From contig NC_064819.1 of NCBI RefSeq assembly GCF_024166365.1, forward strand, positions 570,501 to 634,500: DNA of 64,000 bases, in the 5' to 3' direction. How positions within the stretch are numbered: position 1 is the stretch's first letter; every line of letters starts with the position of its first letter. Made by a program: the position numbers and the translations under genes. Source of the DNA: Elephas maximus indicus (lineage: Eukaryota; Chordata; Mammalia; Proboscidea; Elephantidae). The notes beneath the pieces were generated by a model. That model did no database searches. It saw only the letters and a program-made list of their open reading frames with translations, and was not told where the DNA came from. Positions 31,871 through 42,205 of this stretch are shown piece by piece.

Positions 31871-32589
31871 CGTGAGATGATTTCTTTGCTGGAGGGAAGG
31901 CACTGTGATGGCAGAAGAGGGCCATTCTCCCAGCCCAGGAATGAGGCTCAGGGAAGGCTTCCCCAGCTGGTCCCTCAAATGACCTAGACACAGCTGGTGA
32001 GTGTCCCCTCTGGGGGCCGTGCAGTAGACATGGGACAGCTACTACTCAGACAAGTAAGTCAATGAGCAATTAAGACAAACACACATACACACACACACAA
32101 CTGCAGCCCAGAACAAACAATTATCTCCCATCCACTCTCTGCTGCACCTCAAGTGACTCATTCGTGTTGCCTTAGCATTTATGGATAAAGCTTTGTCACC
32201 TTACTCTGCGGAAGTAATTTCTTGGCTGTGTAAAAATCAGAGAAGGGTATTTCAGGGAGAAAGAACCAGATGAACAAAGGGAAACTGGCATGAACAAGCA
32301 AGAATTGTCCAACAAGCTGTGGAGGTTAGTTTTGATACAGGGGATTTGAGTGTGGAGGGTGGCCTTGAGAAATGAGGTGGACAGCTGGTGAGGGAGACCA
32401 CAGGATGGTCTTTTACTGGACTGAGCTAGAGTTGGCTAAAAGTAATCTGCTTCAGTGCTAAGTTGGCCTCCATTGTTCTAAATCTCGAGCATTGACTGCT
32501 GTGAGAACGGTGTGCTAGTTTCTAGAGAGAAGTCATAGCTTTCATTCAAGTTTTAAAGAGTCCAAAATTAAAAACATAGCTAAGAAGCA

Positions 32590-32720
32590 CTCCCCTGCCC
32601 AAGCCCTGTTTTACCCAGGAGGCCTAGTGAGATAAGGTCATCTGCCCAAGGTCATATAGCCTGAAAAGACAAATCCAGGACAGGAACTCAGACCTCCTGT
32701 CCCTTATCCTGTGCCCCTTC
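32590..32720 (-). repeat. MIR
   Basis: aggtcatctgcccaaggtcatatagcctg...ggacaggaactcagacctcctgtccc is the antisense MIR core. Confidence 0.72.
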
Positions 32721-32850
32721 CCCACCTGGCCATGACTCACTTCTCTGTTTGGTGCTAAAGTGACCCTGGGTTGTACCTTCTTTTTAATTAAGCGGTCATT
32801 TATTTAGCGTTTTCTTGTGCTGGGCATTGTGCTAAAAGAGAATATTCTCT

Positions 32851-33060
32851 AAGTCCCTGGGTTGTGCAAGTGGTTAATGGACTCGGCTGCTAACAAAAAG
32901 GTTGATGGTTCGAGTCTACCCAGAGGTACCTCAGAAGAAAGGCCTGGCAATCTACTTCTAAAAGATCAGGCATTGAAAACCCTCTGGAGCACAGTCCTAC
33001 CCTGACACACATGCAGTTGCCATGAGTCAGAACAGGCTTGATGGCAACTGGTTTTCTGGT
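32851..33060 (+). mobile_element. AfroSINE, type C
   Basis: aagtccctgggttgtgcaagtggttaatggactcggc start, ggtacctcagaagaaaggcctggcaatctacttct body, and ccatgagtcagaacaggcttgatggcaactgg end. Confidence 0.95.
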
Positions 33061-33264
33061 CTCTTCCTCTATCCCCCTTCCTCCCTCCCTTCCTTCCCAC
33101 AAACATCTGTTGAGCTTCAAACCTATACCATACACTCACTACGTTGGGCACTATGTTACTTCCCCTGGATACCTCTAAGAGGGGCAGTCATACTGTAGGG
33201 GGGGCATGTGCTATAGGAGAGGAACATCCAAGGAACACGGAAGCCCGGGAATGACGTCAATAAA

Positions 33265-33425
33265 AACAGTTGCCAGCAAGTTGATTCCGAATGATGGTGA
33301 CTCCATGTGCGTCAGAGTAGAACCGTGCACCGGAAGGTTTTCAGTGGCTGATTTTTTGGAAATAGATCACCAGCCCTTTCTTCTGAGATACCTCTGGGCG
33401 AACTTGAACCTTCAAATTTTTTTAA
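33265..33425 (-). mobile_element. AfroSINE, type C, head truncated
   Basis: cagttgccagcaagttgattccgaatgatggtgactcc tail and ttctgagatacctctgggcgaacttgaacc. The tRNA head is lost. Confidence 0.9.
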
Positions 33426-33929
33426 CCGTTTATAGGAGATGGTGCTGCAGAGGACTAAAACACTGCAAACAAAAAGAAAAGGGAGCAAGGAAAGCCTTGT
33501 CTCCACGAAGCCCTTCCGTTTCTCAGGTGCCCTAAGGCAATTCTTGAGGGGGGTGCCTTTGTCAGCTTTGCCCTCAAAGCCCCTGGGCAGCAGGCTTGAC
33601 ACCCAGTCACTCCCACAGTGCTCGCTGGGAAGAGCAATGAGCAGTGTGACCAGACACTGGGCTGAGGCCACACTTTGTGACTCACTGGAAGGATGACTTC
33701 TCCATACACTGCACAGCTGGTCCAGTGATCTGGGCATCACCACACAATTCACGTAGGGGACGAATGCCCCAGGGGCTTAGTGAAGTCATTTGGGGGCCCT
33801 TCCCTCTCCCCTCCTTGGGTACATATTACCACAGAACTTGCTTATATACATTTCTTACCTCCTTACCTTCACAGACTTAGATCCAGGAAAATCGTACATG
33901 CTCTTCTTGGCTCCTTAGCACCTCTGAAC

Positions 33930-34068
33930 CAAAACCAACCAAACCCACTGTCATCGAGTCAGTTCCAGCTCATAGTGACCCTGTAGGACAGAGTAGAACT
34001 GCCGCATGGGGCTTCCAAGGAGCAACTGGTAAATTCAAACTGTTAACCTTTCAGTTAGCAGCTGAGCT
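33930..34068 (-). mobile_element. AfroSINE, type A, head truncated
   Basis: aaaaccaaccaaacccactgtcatcgagtcagttccag tail and body to ctgttaacctttcagttagcagctgag. The last head bases are missing. Confidence 0.92.
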
Positions 34069-34211
34069 CACGCATAAACACAAAGAGGAATATATCTTTT
34101 TCCTTTTGCTCTTAAGTATTTGCCAGAAAAAGAAAGAATCATGTTGTCAGAGATGTGGTTATTTACTGCTCATGGAGAGATGCTATTAACCACAGCTAGA
34201 ACTTCACTGAA

Positions 34212-34418
34212 GGAGCCCTGGTGGCACAGTGGTTAAAGTGCTCAGCTGCTAACCAAAATGTCAGCAGTTTAGACCCACCAGCCTCTCTGGGGGAGAAAGA
34301 TGTAGCGGTCCACTTCCGTAAAGATTACAGTCTTGGAAACCCTATGGGGCAGTTCTACTCAGTTCTGTAGGGCCGTTATGAGTTGGAATTGACTTGATGC
34401 AGTGGGTTTTTGGTTGGA
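34212..34418 (+). mobile_element. AfroSINE, type B
   Basis: ggagccctggtggcacagtggttaaagtgctcagctgc start, type B body (agaaagatgtagcggtccacttccgtaaagattacag), and gagttggaattgacttgatgcagtggg end. Confidence 0.96.
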
Positions 34419-34496
34419 GCTTCACAGGCTATGAACCAGTAAAATATTTAGCTGCCTAAAATAAAACCATTTGAGGAGTTTGCCAAGCAGATGGCA

Positions 34497-34668
34497 AAAC
34501 CCATACCAAATCAGTTGTCATTTAGTTGACTCCAACTCATAGTGACCCTATAGCACAGGACAGAGTAGAACTGCCCCATAGGGTTTCCAAGGAGTGCCTG
34601 GTGGATTCAAACTGCCAACCCTTTGGTTAGCAGCCATAGCTCTTAACCACTACACCACCAGGGCTTCT
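34497..34668 (-). mobile_element. AfroSINE, type A
   Basis: Ends caccaccagggcttct only about 45 bases before the exon 3 acceptor. The tail ccataccaaatcagttgtcatttagttgactcc is at the left. Confidence 0.95.
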
Positions 34669-34713
34669 ACACAGGCAGCAGAGCCTACTAATTGCCTTCT
34701 CTCTGTCTCACAG

Positions 34714-34844
34714 GTAAGACAGAAAGCAAAGATGCTTTTTACTTTGTTGGGATGTTCCGCATTACCAACGTTGAGTTTCTTCCTGAACACCAACAGAAAG
34801 AGTCCAGGGAATTTCTTTCAGTGTCACGGACAGTGCAGCAAGTG
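34714..34844 (+). CDS. TMPRSS7: TMPRSS7 coding exon 3 (start of SEA domain)
   Basis: Completes Ser87 and encodes residues 88-130 (KTESKDAFYFVGMFRITNVE, then FLPEHQQKESREFLSVSRTV, QQV). The FRITNVEF strand opens the SEA domain, an extracellular fold that in matriptases self-cleaves during maturation. The acceptor ctctgtctcacag|gt looks at first like a donor because the exon begins gtaag; frame and protein match show that it is coding. Donor gtg|gtgagg, phase 0. Confidence 0.95.
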
Positions 34845-35264
34845 GTGAGGTGACTGGTGGGGGTGGGGGGAGGGGGAGAGAAGTGGAATGAGAGGGTGGG
34901 GTGGGGTGCAGGGTCACAAGGGTACGAGGTGAGCAGGGTGTGGAGAGTAGAGGGCTGGGTGCATGAAAGCCATCAGAGGGAAGCGTGGGGTTTGGCTCAT
35001 CTTTGCTGTGAGACAGAATTCTTATTTGACAGAAATTGCTAATTTCTTTTCCTGCCTGAAGGAAAAAGAAATTACTCTCTGTTGCTGTTGCTGTTTTTCT
35101 TATCTGTAAAATAAAGGAATTGGGTCAGGAGTCTTTAAAATATCTTCTAGTTCTGAAATTTCCTGCCTACTGAAAAATTCTGTAATCTGTACACATTCAT
35201 TTCAACTTTGACACATTGGTAATCTTGTCAGTTTTTGTTTTTTTTTTTTAATCTTTCTAAATGA

Positions 35265-35962
35265 GTTAGTTCTTTTTTTTTTTAATTGTGCTTTAAGTGA
35301 AAGTTTACAAATCAAGTCAGTCTCATACAAAAATTTATATGCACCTTGCTATGTACTCCTGGTTGCTCTCCCCCTAATGAGATAGCACACTCCTCTCCAC
35401 CCTGTATTCCCTGTGTCCATTCAGCCAGCTTCTGCCCCCCTCTGCCTTCTCATCTCCCCTCCAGACAGGAACTGCCCTCATAGTTCTATGTATCTACTTG
35501 AGCCAAGAGGCTCACTTCCACCAGTGTCATTTTTGTCTTATAGTCCAGTCCAATCCCTGTCTGAAGAGTTGGCTTTGGGAATGGTTCCTATCTTGGGCTA
35601 ACAGAAGGCCTAGGGACCATGACCTCCGAGGTCCTTCTAGTCTGAATCAGACCATTAAATTTGGTCATTTTACAAGAATTTGAGGTCTGCATCCCACTGT
35701 TCTGCTCCATCAGGGGTTCTCTGTTGTGCTCCCTGTCAGGCCAGTCTTCAGTTATAGCCAGGCACCGTCTAGTTCTTCTAGTCTCAGGCTGATGTAGACT
35801 CTGGTTTATTTGGCCCTTTCAGTCTCTTGGGCTCATAATTACCTTGTGTCCTTGGTGTTCTTCCCTCTCCTTTGTTCCAGGTGGAATGAGACCAATTGAT
35901 GCATCTTAGATGGCCGCTTGCTAGCGTTTAAGACCCCAGATGCCACTCACCAAAGTGAGATG
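35265..35962 (-). mobile_element. L1 3' UTR fragment
   Basis: tttttaattgtgctttaagtgaaagtttacaaatcaagtcag is the antisense L1 terminus. It runs on through the caggcaccgtctagttcttctagtctcaggctg part to ccccagatgccactcacc. The same family segment as at 63372-64000. 5' truncated. Confidence 0.85.
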
Positions 35963-35984
35963 CAGAATTGTTACTTTTTTTTAC

Positions 35985-36490
35985 CTTTCTCGTTATAGAA
36001 GTAATATGTATTTATTGTAAAAATATGTAAAATTCAGAAAAGTATAAAAAGGAACATTAAAATCTTCTTTAATTTCATCACCAGAGAAAGAACTCCTTTT
36101 TGGCTTGGGCCACATCAACCCAGGGGATCATGGGAAATTGGGGAATTAGTGCATATTCAGTTTTATAATACTTTTTCCCCCCTAACATCATATTGAATGT
36201 TTTTATGCAAGAAAGTATTCTTTAAAAACAGAAACTTTAGTAGCCACAAGGTATTAGCACATCTCTTTTTATTGGATGCTTAGGCCATTTCCAACTTTTG
36301 CTACAATAGATAATGCTACAACAAAGCTGCCACATAAATTGTTGTATCTCCTATTACTTCCTCAGGTAATTTTCTAAAAGTATAATTACTTGGTCAAATA
36401 GAAAAATATATATTCATGGCTCTTGGTACATATTACCAACTAGACAGCTTATGCCAAATTGTGTTTCCACAGTGGTAGACAGGGGTACCT
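35985..36490 (-). mobile_element. Old L1-type (L1M-like) fragment
   Basis: tagaagtaatatgtatttattgtaaaaatatgtaaaattcagaaaag, ttattggatgcttaggccatttccaacttttgc, acttggtcaaatagaaaaat. Same wording as 15186-15645. Confidence 0.55.
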
Positions 36491-36737
36491 ACACAGTGGG
36501 GGTCTTCATGAAGTGACAAGAACTCAGCAGAGTAGAATTATGAAAAAGGAACATTTGTGAGAGAAAGAGCAAGAAGTCACACAAAATAGTGGTCATGGAA
36601 GCGATTATTTACCAAATGTCTACTAAGTATTATGTTTGTAAGCATTTTACTTTTAATGTGTCTCAACTACCCACCTTTAATATTTTGTCAAGTATTCCTC
36701 AAATTATCCCAAGCAAATAGATTTTTTTTGTGTGTGT

Positions 36738-37078
36738 GCTTTTTTTTTTTTTTTTTTTAGGTGAAAGTTTGCCATGCAAATTAGTTTCTCATTCAAAAAT
36801 TTATTCACAGGTTGTTTTGTGACACTGATTGCAGTCCCCTCAATGTGTCAGTACTCTGTCTCCCCTTTTCCTTTCCACCCCAGGTGTCCCATGCCCATTT
36901 GTCCAGTTTTCCTGTCCCTTTCTGCCTTGTCGTCTTTGCTTTTGGGCAGGTGTTGCCCATTTGGTCTTGTATACGTATTGAACTAAGAAGCACTTTCCTC
37001 ACTTGTGTTATTGTTTGTTTTCTAGGCCTGTCTAATCTTTGGCTGAAAGGTGGACTTCAGGAGTGGCTTCAGTTCTGA
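36738..37078 (-). mobile_element. L1 3' UTR fragment
   Basis: Poly-T, gtgaaagtttgccatgcaaattagtttctcattc, cattgcagtcccctcaatgtgtcagtactc, ctgtctaatctttggctgaaagg: the first 340 bases of an antisense L1 3' end. Confidence 0.85.
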
Positions 37079-37142
37079 GTTAGCAGAACTGCCCAGGGGG
37101 CTTAAATGAATTTTTTTTTAAATTGTGCTTTAGGTGAAAGTT

Positions 37143-37676
37143 TGTAACTGAATGAAGGTTCTTGTCCTGTCCTATTAGCCAATTGAAATAAGACAGACAC
37201 CACACCTTCAGTTGCAAGGGAAACAGAAAGTAGAAATTTATTGTTTGTGCAAACAAGGAGCAACATGGGGCTTAGCAGCCCAAAGACCACGTGCTCCCTG
37301 TCTGAGGGGGTTGGGAAGCTTTTTATTTCCAATGGCATCTGGGGGTTGAGTTTGGTGCCTGGAACTCTCCACCCTTAACCCTCCCTTGTCCACAATTGGA
37401 GGTCCGGATGTTGAATCATGTTGGTGATGTTCAGGTCCAAGGACAGATTGAAGACACAGTTCTCCAGGTCCCGCCCATGTGCCAAAATCCTGGTTTGCAC
37501 ATGGGCGGGATTCTGGCACCAAATTCAAACTGCAGTTAGGGCCACAGCATGGTGGGGCCAAACCAAAGTTAGAAGCTGTGGCTTGGTGGGCTGCAAGGGT
37601 GGGGGAAGAAGGGGCAGGAGAGGGGGGACAGGAACCATGGCAGAGCAGAGGTAGGGGGGTCTTGGCAGAGGCTTCA
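37143..37676 (-). mobile_element. Solo LTR (4-bp target duplication) in an L1 tail
   Basis: 534 bp, starts TGTAACTGAATG and ends GAGGCTTCA on +, flanked by AGTT at 37139-37142 and 37677-37680. Removing it and one AGTT rejoins an L1 3' terminus (gtgaaagtttacagctcaag), so the ends are exact. On the minus strand an AATAAA lies at 37242-37237, followed by a U5-like part, so the LTR is antisense to TMPRSS7. The 4-bp duplication suggests a class I (gammaretrovirus-like) ERV. A perfect 14-bp inverted repeat lies inside (37469-37510). No viral genes are present. Confidence 0.82.
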
Positions 37677-38568
37677 AGTTTACAGCTCAAGTTAATTTCT
37701 CATTAAAAATTTTTGGAAGTAGGTATTTTTACCACTGCTTTACAGATTAAAAACCAAAACAAAAGAAACAGCGGAGGCTCGGCAGGTCTAAGTAACTTGT
37801 TATGCATTGCATGCTGAATTAGAAGGCCACCATTCATATTTTTTCCACTATGTGGCACTATTTCTAAGTTTTTTTTCTTCCTGGGCAATTATGTGGGTGG
37901 TTTTGCTGTTTTTTTTAGGAAGGGGAATACAGGGAGAGAAGATTTGAGAGTGGGTTTTGTTCTAGAAATGTTAAGTGAGGACAAATAAGGTAGGTTGATT
38001 GAAATAGCTCTCCTTTGAGGTCAGATTGTGGAGTTTTAAGAGCGCAAGTTGCTTCCCTAGAGATAGGAGAGTTCAGAGGGAGGATGGTTGACCCACCTAT
38101 GGGCACCTCGCGACCCCTAGTGGATACTTTAGGAATGTGTCCTTAAGAATATAAAGAGTCACTGTGGATGCTTATAGAGAGAGAAAGGAAAAAAGAAAGG
38201 CTGGGTCAAATACTATGAAAACGGGTTAAAGAAGTTTGGGCTACTAATGATGGAGAAAATTAACCTTTGGAGTGGAAAGAATACAAGAGTTAAGCTTCCC
38301 AAGGTTCTTTAAAAAGAGCAATAAATGAATGGGGGTAACTGGTTGTTTTTCACAGAAAGCAGAAGGAAAGTACGGAACCCAGGACAGCTGCAGGAAGTAG
38401 GAATTTATGTGAATTCTGTGAATACTGTCTGGATTTGGAGTTAGAGGCCTTTTTGTTTGAATCTTTGCTTTTCTCCTTGCTAGCTGTCAGAGGCTGGACC
38501 TACAGCATGCACGGTACTGTGAGACCCAAGTATGAAAGACTCCAGACACCTCCATTCTTTTTTTCCAG

Positions 38569-38636
38569 GTAAACCTTGTTTACACCACATCTGCCTTCTC
38601 CAAATTTTACAAGCAGTCCGTCGTTGCAGACGTCAG
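38569..38636 (+). CDS. TMPRSS7: TMPRSS7 coding exon 4 (SEA domain)
   Basis: Encodes residues 131-152 (VNLVYTTSAFSKFYKQSVVA, DV) plus two bases of Ser153. It lies within the SEA fold (helix-rich VYTTSAFSKFY segment). Only 68 bases long. Acceptor ttttttttccag, donor cag|gtaatt with a weak +5, phase 2. Confidence 0.94.
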
Positions 38637-38754
38637 GTAATTTATGTCTCTTGCTCTGGAATATCTACGTTCACTGCTGTAAATTCCTCTCAACGCTGTG
38701 GAAAGGCTGAGATCCCACCATTCTCAAGCAACTTCTTGGGGCAGTTGTGAGTTC

Positions 38755-38937
38755 AAAAAACCCAAAACCAAACCCAGTGCCATTGAGTCGATTCTGACTC
38801 ATAGCGACCCTATAGCAACCCTATAGGACAGAGTAGAATTGCCCCATAGAGTTTCCAAGGAGCACCTGGTGGATTCGAACTGCCAACTCTTTGGTTAGCA
38901 GCCTGTAGCACTTAACCACTACATTACCAGGGTTTCC
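38755..38937 (-). mobile_element. AfroSINE, type A
   Basis: caaaaaacccaaaaccaaacccagtgccattgagtcg tail. The gaccctatag/caaccctatag part is duplicated internally at about 38805-38825. Ends taccagggtttcc. Confidence 0.95.
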
Positions 38938-39420
38938 GGTTGTGGGTTAATACTCTCTAAACACAATTTGTGCCCCAAATCTCTGCCCCTGTCACCCTGA
39001 GGTTTTGGGGCTTCTCACTTACCAAAGTCTCTACCCTATCCCCATGCTGGAATTTTGGACTCCGTGTTAGTGCCGCTGGGCAAAATGGCTGTAACGGTGG
39101 CTGCCTATTGGATGGGGTTGCAAGTGGAGCAAGCAAAGCTCAGGCCAGTATTTCACAAAATATGTTCAGTGAAAAACTGATCACTGGAGATCTGCTGGGG
39201 AAAAAAGAGATCTCAAGGTCAAATAATTTTTAGGAAAACTCTACAGTGTGTATTGTAGCCATTCTCCCCCTCCCACACATCTGCAGAGATTCATAGTCTA
39301 CTTTGGCATATTAAAGTCCTGGAGTAAAGCAGCTGGCTTACTTCCCTTCCGCCTCCATTTCCCAAATTATTTACTTCAGAACACTATCTTACGTTTCTTT
39401 CATTAAATGTATTAGTGTTT

Positions 39421-39795
39421 ATGTGGTTAGGAACTCAGGCTCTGAAATCAGACTGAAAAACATACCTGGCTCGAATCCTGAGTTTGCTACTTACTAACTG
39501 CGTGATTTTGAGTTATATTTGGCTTCAGTTTCCTCATCTGCAAAACTGGGATGAGAACAATAGCACCCTCTCCAAAGAGGAGGCCCTAAGTGGTGCAAAT
39601 GGTTAACACACTTGGCTGCTAACTGAAAGGCTGGCTAGCTACTTCCGAAAAATCAGGCGTTGAAAACCCTCGAAGCACAGTTCTACTCTGACACACATGG
39701 TGTCACCATGAGTTGGAATCAACTTGACAGCAACTGGTTGGTGCTTCCTAAGATTAAATGGAATAAAACAGATGTAGCACAGTGCCTGGACAGGT
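39421..39795 (+). repeat. MIR split by an AfroSINE
   Basis: MIR wording (ctctgaaatcagactg, ctcgaatcctgagtttgctacttactaactg, cagtttcctcatctgcaaaactggg) lies at 39421-39580. It resumes at 39742 (cctaagattaaatggaataaaa...gcacagtgcctgg). The SINE occupies 39581-39741. Confidence 0.82.
39581..39741 (+). mobile_element. AfroSINE, type C, internally shortened
   Basis: aggccctaagtggtgcaaatggttaacacacttggc start, ctacttccgaaaaatcaggcgttgaaaacc body, and catgagttggaatcaacttgacagcaactgg end. About 40 bases of the B-box region are missing. Confidence 0.93.
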
Positions 39796-40123
39796 GAGGT
39801 GTCAAAAATAATAACTGTTGTTATTTGTGATGACCATGAACACTGATTGATATCCGTAGAAATAGAATATTCTTCATGGAGATGCAACTAGAGTAAAGGT
39901 TTTAGATCTGAGCTTCACACAATAACCAGAATATAGTCAACATAAGGGTTTTCCTTTCCTACCCCCTAAGAGGAGTCAATGACTTCCTCAGGAAGGGTGT
40001 TAGGTCCAACTGAAGGATGCACTCAGTGGCCTGACCTTGAATCTGGCAGTTGGCTCACTGCCTTCCTGTGAAAATCTATTTCCTAAGAGCTATCCCTGGA
40101 CATCTTTCTTTTTTTCACTGTAG

Positions 40124-40317
40124 CAGCAACAACAAGGGTGGCCTCCTTGTTCACTTTTGGATTGTGTTTGTCATGCCACCTGCCAAAGGCCATATCTTCT
40201 GTGAGGACTGCGTGGCGGCTGTCTTGAAGGACTCCATCCAGACCAGCATTATAAACCGGACCTCTGTGGGGAGCTTGCAGGGTCTGGCTGTGGACATGGA
40301 CTCTGTGGTACTAAATG
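40124..40317 (+). CDS. TMPRSS7: TMPRSS7 coding exon 5 (core of SEA domain)
   Basis: Encodes residues 154-217 (SNNKGGLLVHFWIVFVMPPA, KGHIFCEDCVAAVLKDSIQT, SIINRTSVGSLQGLAVDMDS, VVLN) with split codons at both ends. It has the SEA strand GGLLVHFWIVFVMP and the SVGSLQGL turn at about 200-207, the place where SEA domains carry their G-S self-cleavage site. An N-glycosylation sequon (NRT) lies at 197. Two cysteines (CEDC) are close together. Acceptor ctgtag|c; the alternative use of the next cag would drop one Ser. The donor aatg|gtgatt is weak. Phase 1. Confidence 0.95.
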
Positions 40318-40850
40318 GTGATTGTTGGGTAATTCTCTGTTAAGCCTTCCTTCCTGAAGCATTCTTGCTACTTGCCGTTATTGTAGTCAACACTGTAATG
40401 AAACATCCTCTTCCATAATCCCAGTGAAATAGGACTAGCTGAAGTCATTGGAGCTATGATTGTAAAGGAAATTTGTTAAGTGTTGTATAGAGTGATTGAA
40501 CAATAGAACTGGGGCTAAAGCATATATCACATGGAAATTTATTAAAGCATTCCCATCCCTAAATTTATCTGAGCTTTTTGCCTCTTCAAGCAAGTCTCTG
40601 AAGAACACAGTTGTAGCATCCTGGAGAAGGAAGTATCTCACTGAGGTTTATCTTGTTTCCTCCTTCAAGACGGGACTGCAGCTATAGGACACAGTGGTGC
40701 CCAGTGCTCGTAATCTGCCTGCCCCATAACCCTGACATACTGCAAATCACACCACTTGTGTTGTTAGTAAGCTGGCTTAATTAATTACTGTGTGACCCAA
40801 AATTTAAGCAGCTTTTATAGCCTCTTTTGATTTAAATTATATATATGCTA

Positions 40851-40992
40851 TTAAAGAGCGTGGCTGCTAACCAAAAGGTCTGCACTTTGAATCTGCCCTG
40901 CACTCCTTGGAAACCCTATGGGGCAGTTCTACTTTGTCCTATAGGGTTGCTATGAGTCGGAATCTACTCAACAGCTGCGGGTTTGGTTCGGT
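40851..40992 (+). mobile_element. AfroSINE, type A, 5' truncated
   Basis: Begins at taaagagcgtggctgctaaccaaaagg, lacking the first 20 bases. Ends gagtcggaatctactcaacagctgcggg. Confidence 0.93.
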
Positions 40993-41129
40993 TAATCATA
41001 CAGTAGGTGGTTGATAAGTATTTGTTAATTAATGAATGAAGAATTTCTGGTGGAAAATTCACCAAATTTGCTGTTTGAGATGTAGAAGTAAATATTACCA
41101 TATTTGTTTGTTTCTTTTCCTTGAAAAGT

Positions 41130-41290
41130 TTTTAATACTTGTCATTATGGATGATTTTAAGCATATATAAAAGTAGAGAAAATTATAAAATAAGCTCCAA
41201 TATACCCTTTACTCACATTCAACAACTATCACCTCATGGCTGTTGTACTTGATCTCTAATTTCTAAACAACTTGCCCTGCCCACACTGGA
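41130..41290 (-). mobile_element. Old L1-type 3' fragment
   Basis: taagcatatataaaagtagagaaaattataaaataagctccaatatacccttt...caacaactatcacctcatgg is the antisense L1M 3' wording, as at 26130-26290. Confidence 0.55.
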
Positions 41291-41424
41291 TTATTTTGAA
41301 TCAAACACTGCACATGTTTGATTGCTTTTAAAGAAGGACTGAAAATACTTTTCACTAAGCAAAATTCCAACAGAAGGACTTGCTGGCACTAACAGGCTCT
41401 TTTCCATGTGCTTTTTCAATGCAG

Positions 41425-41463
41425 CTGGGCTTCGGTCAGATTACTCTTCAACCATAGGATCTG
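41425..41463 (+). CDS. TMPRSS7: TMPRSS7 coding exon 6 (39-base exon)
   Basis: Completes Ala218, encodes residues 219-230 (GLRSDYSSTIGS) and gives the first base of Gly231. It lies at the linker between SEA and CUB1. The acceptor is ctttttcaatgcag; the donor ctg|gtaatt is weak at +5. At 39 bases it is a near-microexon. Phase 1 at both ends, so it could be skipped without changing frame. Confidence 0.93.
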
Positions 41464-42205
41464 GTAATTGATTTCATACTTTCCCCACCCTCCCACCCAA
41501 AGCAGTATCCTTTTTAGCTGTAGCTTTCTTTAAAAATCATGATTTTTTTTTCCTTAAAAATCATGATTTGGTAGTGCTCTTTCAGTTGCAGTGACAGAAA
41601 TACACTCAAATTGGCTTAAGCCCAAAAGAAATTCGATTGGCTCTTGTGACGAGGACAAAGAGGGAGTAGTGTGGCTTCAGGCGTAGTTGGGTCCAGTGCC
41701 TAAAATAACATCAGGACACTGCATCTGAAGAATCCCTCTTCTTTCCTCTGTGGTGGGCTCAATATCAAGTGTGTTCTTCCAATATGGCAGCAAAGATGGC
41801 CACCAACAGGTCCAAGCTTATAGTCTGTTAGTTTAGCAACCATGGCGGGGAAAAAACTCAGCAACATAACACTCATATTTCCTATAGAAGTCCTGGGGCT
41901 GGCCCTCATTGTCCCCAGTTGGGTGCGTGCCCATTCCTGAATCAATTTCCGTGTCTCTAATTGGCAAGTCGGGGTCGTGTGGTCAGCTCTGGAAGTAGGG
42001 GTGAGCTTCACACTGACCAAACCACAGGAAGAAGAGCAGGGCAGAGATAGTTCCTGTAGGTAAAATTTAGTTGCTGCTACCAGAAGAGGGCCGAGTGGAC
42101 TCTAGGCTGGCAAAGACAGCGTATGTCCCCCATAGGACCACCTTTGCTCTTCAATCAAAGTTTCTAGAGAAGTCATTCTTTCACACAAAACTTCTGTCTT
42201 CGCAG
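41464..42205 (+). other. TMPRSS7 intron 6
   Basis: 742 bases, phase 1. 41580-42060 reads like an old interspersed repeat (cttaagcccaaaagaaattcgattggctc..., gcaaccatggcgggg, cccattcctgaatcaatttccgtg) whose family I cannot name with confidence. Acceptor cttctgtcttcgcag. Confidence 0.75.

Larger units (their letters stand above)
30802..34713 (+). other. TMPRSS7 intron 2
   Basis: 3.9 kb, phase 1. Holds six AfroSINEs (31420, 32851, 33265, 33930, 34212, 34497), an L2 piece near 31765-31870, a MIR near 32590-32720, a CA run near 32083-32099 and unassigned sequence (30850-31415). No other coding evidence. Confidence 0.85.
34845..38568 (+). other. TMPRSS7 intron 3
   Basis: 3.7 kb, phase 0. Contains a G-rich patch (34856-34905), antisense L1 3' UTR pieces (35265-35962, 36738-37078, 37112-37142 with 37677-37712), an old L1M piece (35985-36490), a solo LTR (37143-37676) and unassigned sequence at 37713-38560. 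Acceptor tttttttccag. Confidence 0.85.
38637..40123 (+). other. TMPRSS7 intron 4
   Basis: 1.5 kb, phase 2. Contains a minus-strand AfroSINE (38755-38937), a MIR (39421-39795) interrupted by a plus-strand SINE, and unassigned sequence (38940-39420, 39796-40110). Acceptor tttttttcactgtag. Confidence 0.85.
40318..41424 (+). other. TMPRSS7 intron 5
   Basis: 1.1 kb, phase 1. Holds a 5'-truncated plus-strand SINE (40851-40992), an old L1M 3' piece (about 41130-41290) and unassigned sequence (40318-40850). Confidence 0.85.

Noticed and set aside
33312..33752. A 146-codon minus-strand frame in intron 2
   Set aside because: It begins in unassigned sequence and runs into a SINE tail. Residues near its end are SINE-derived.
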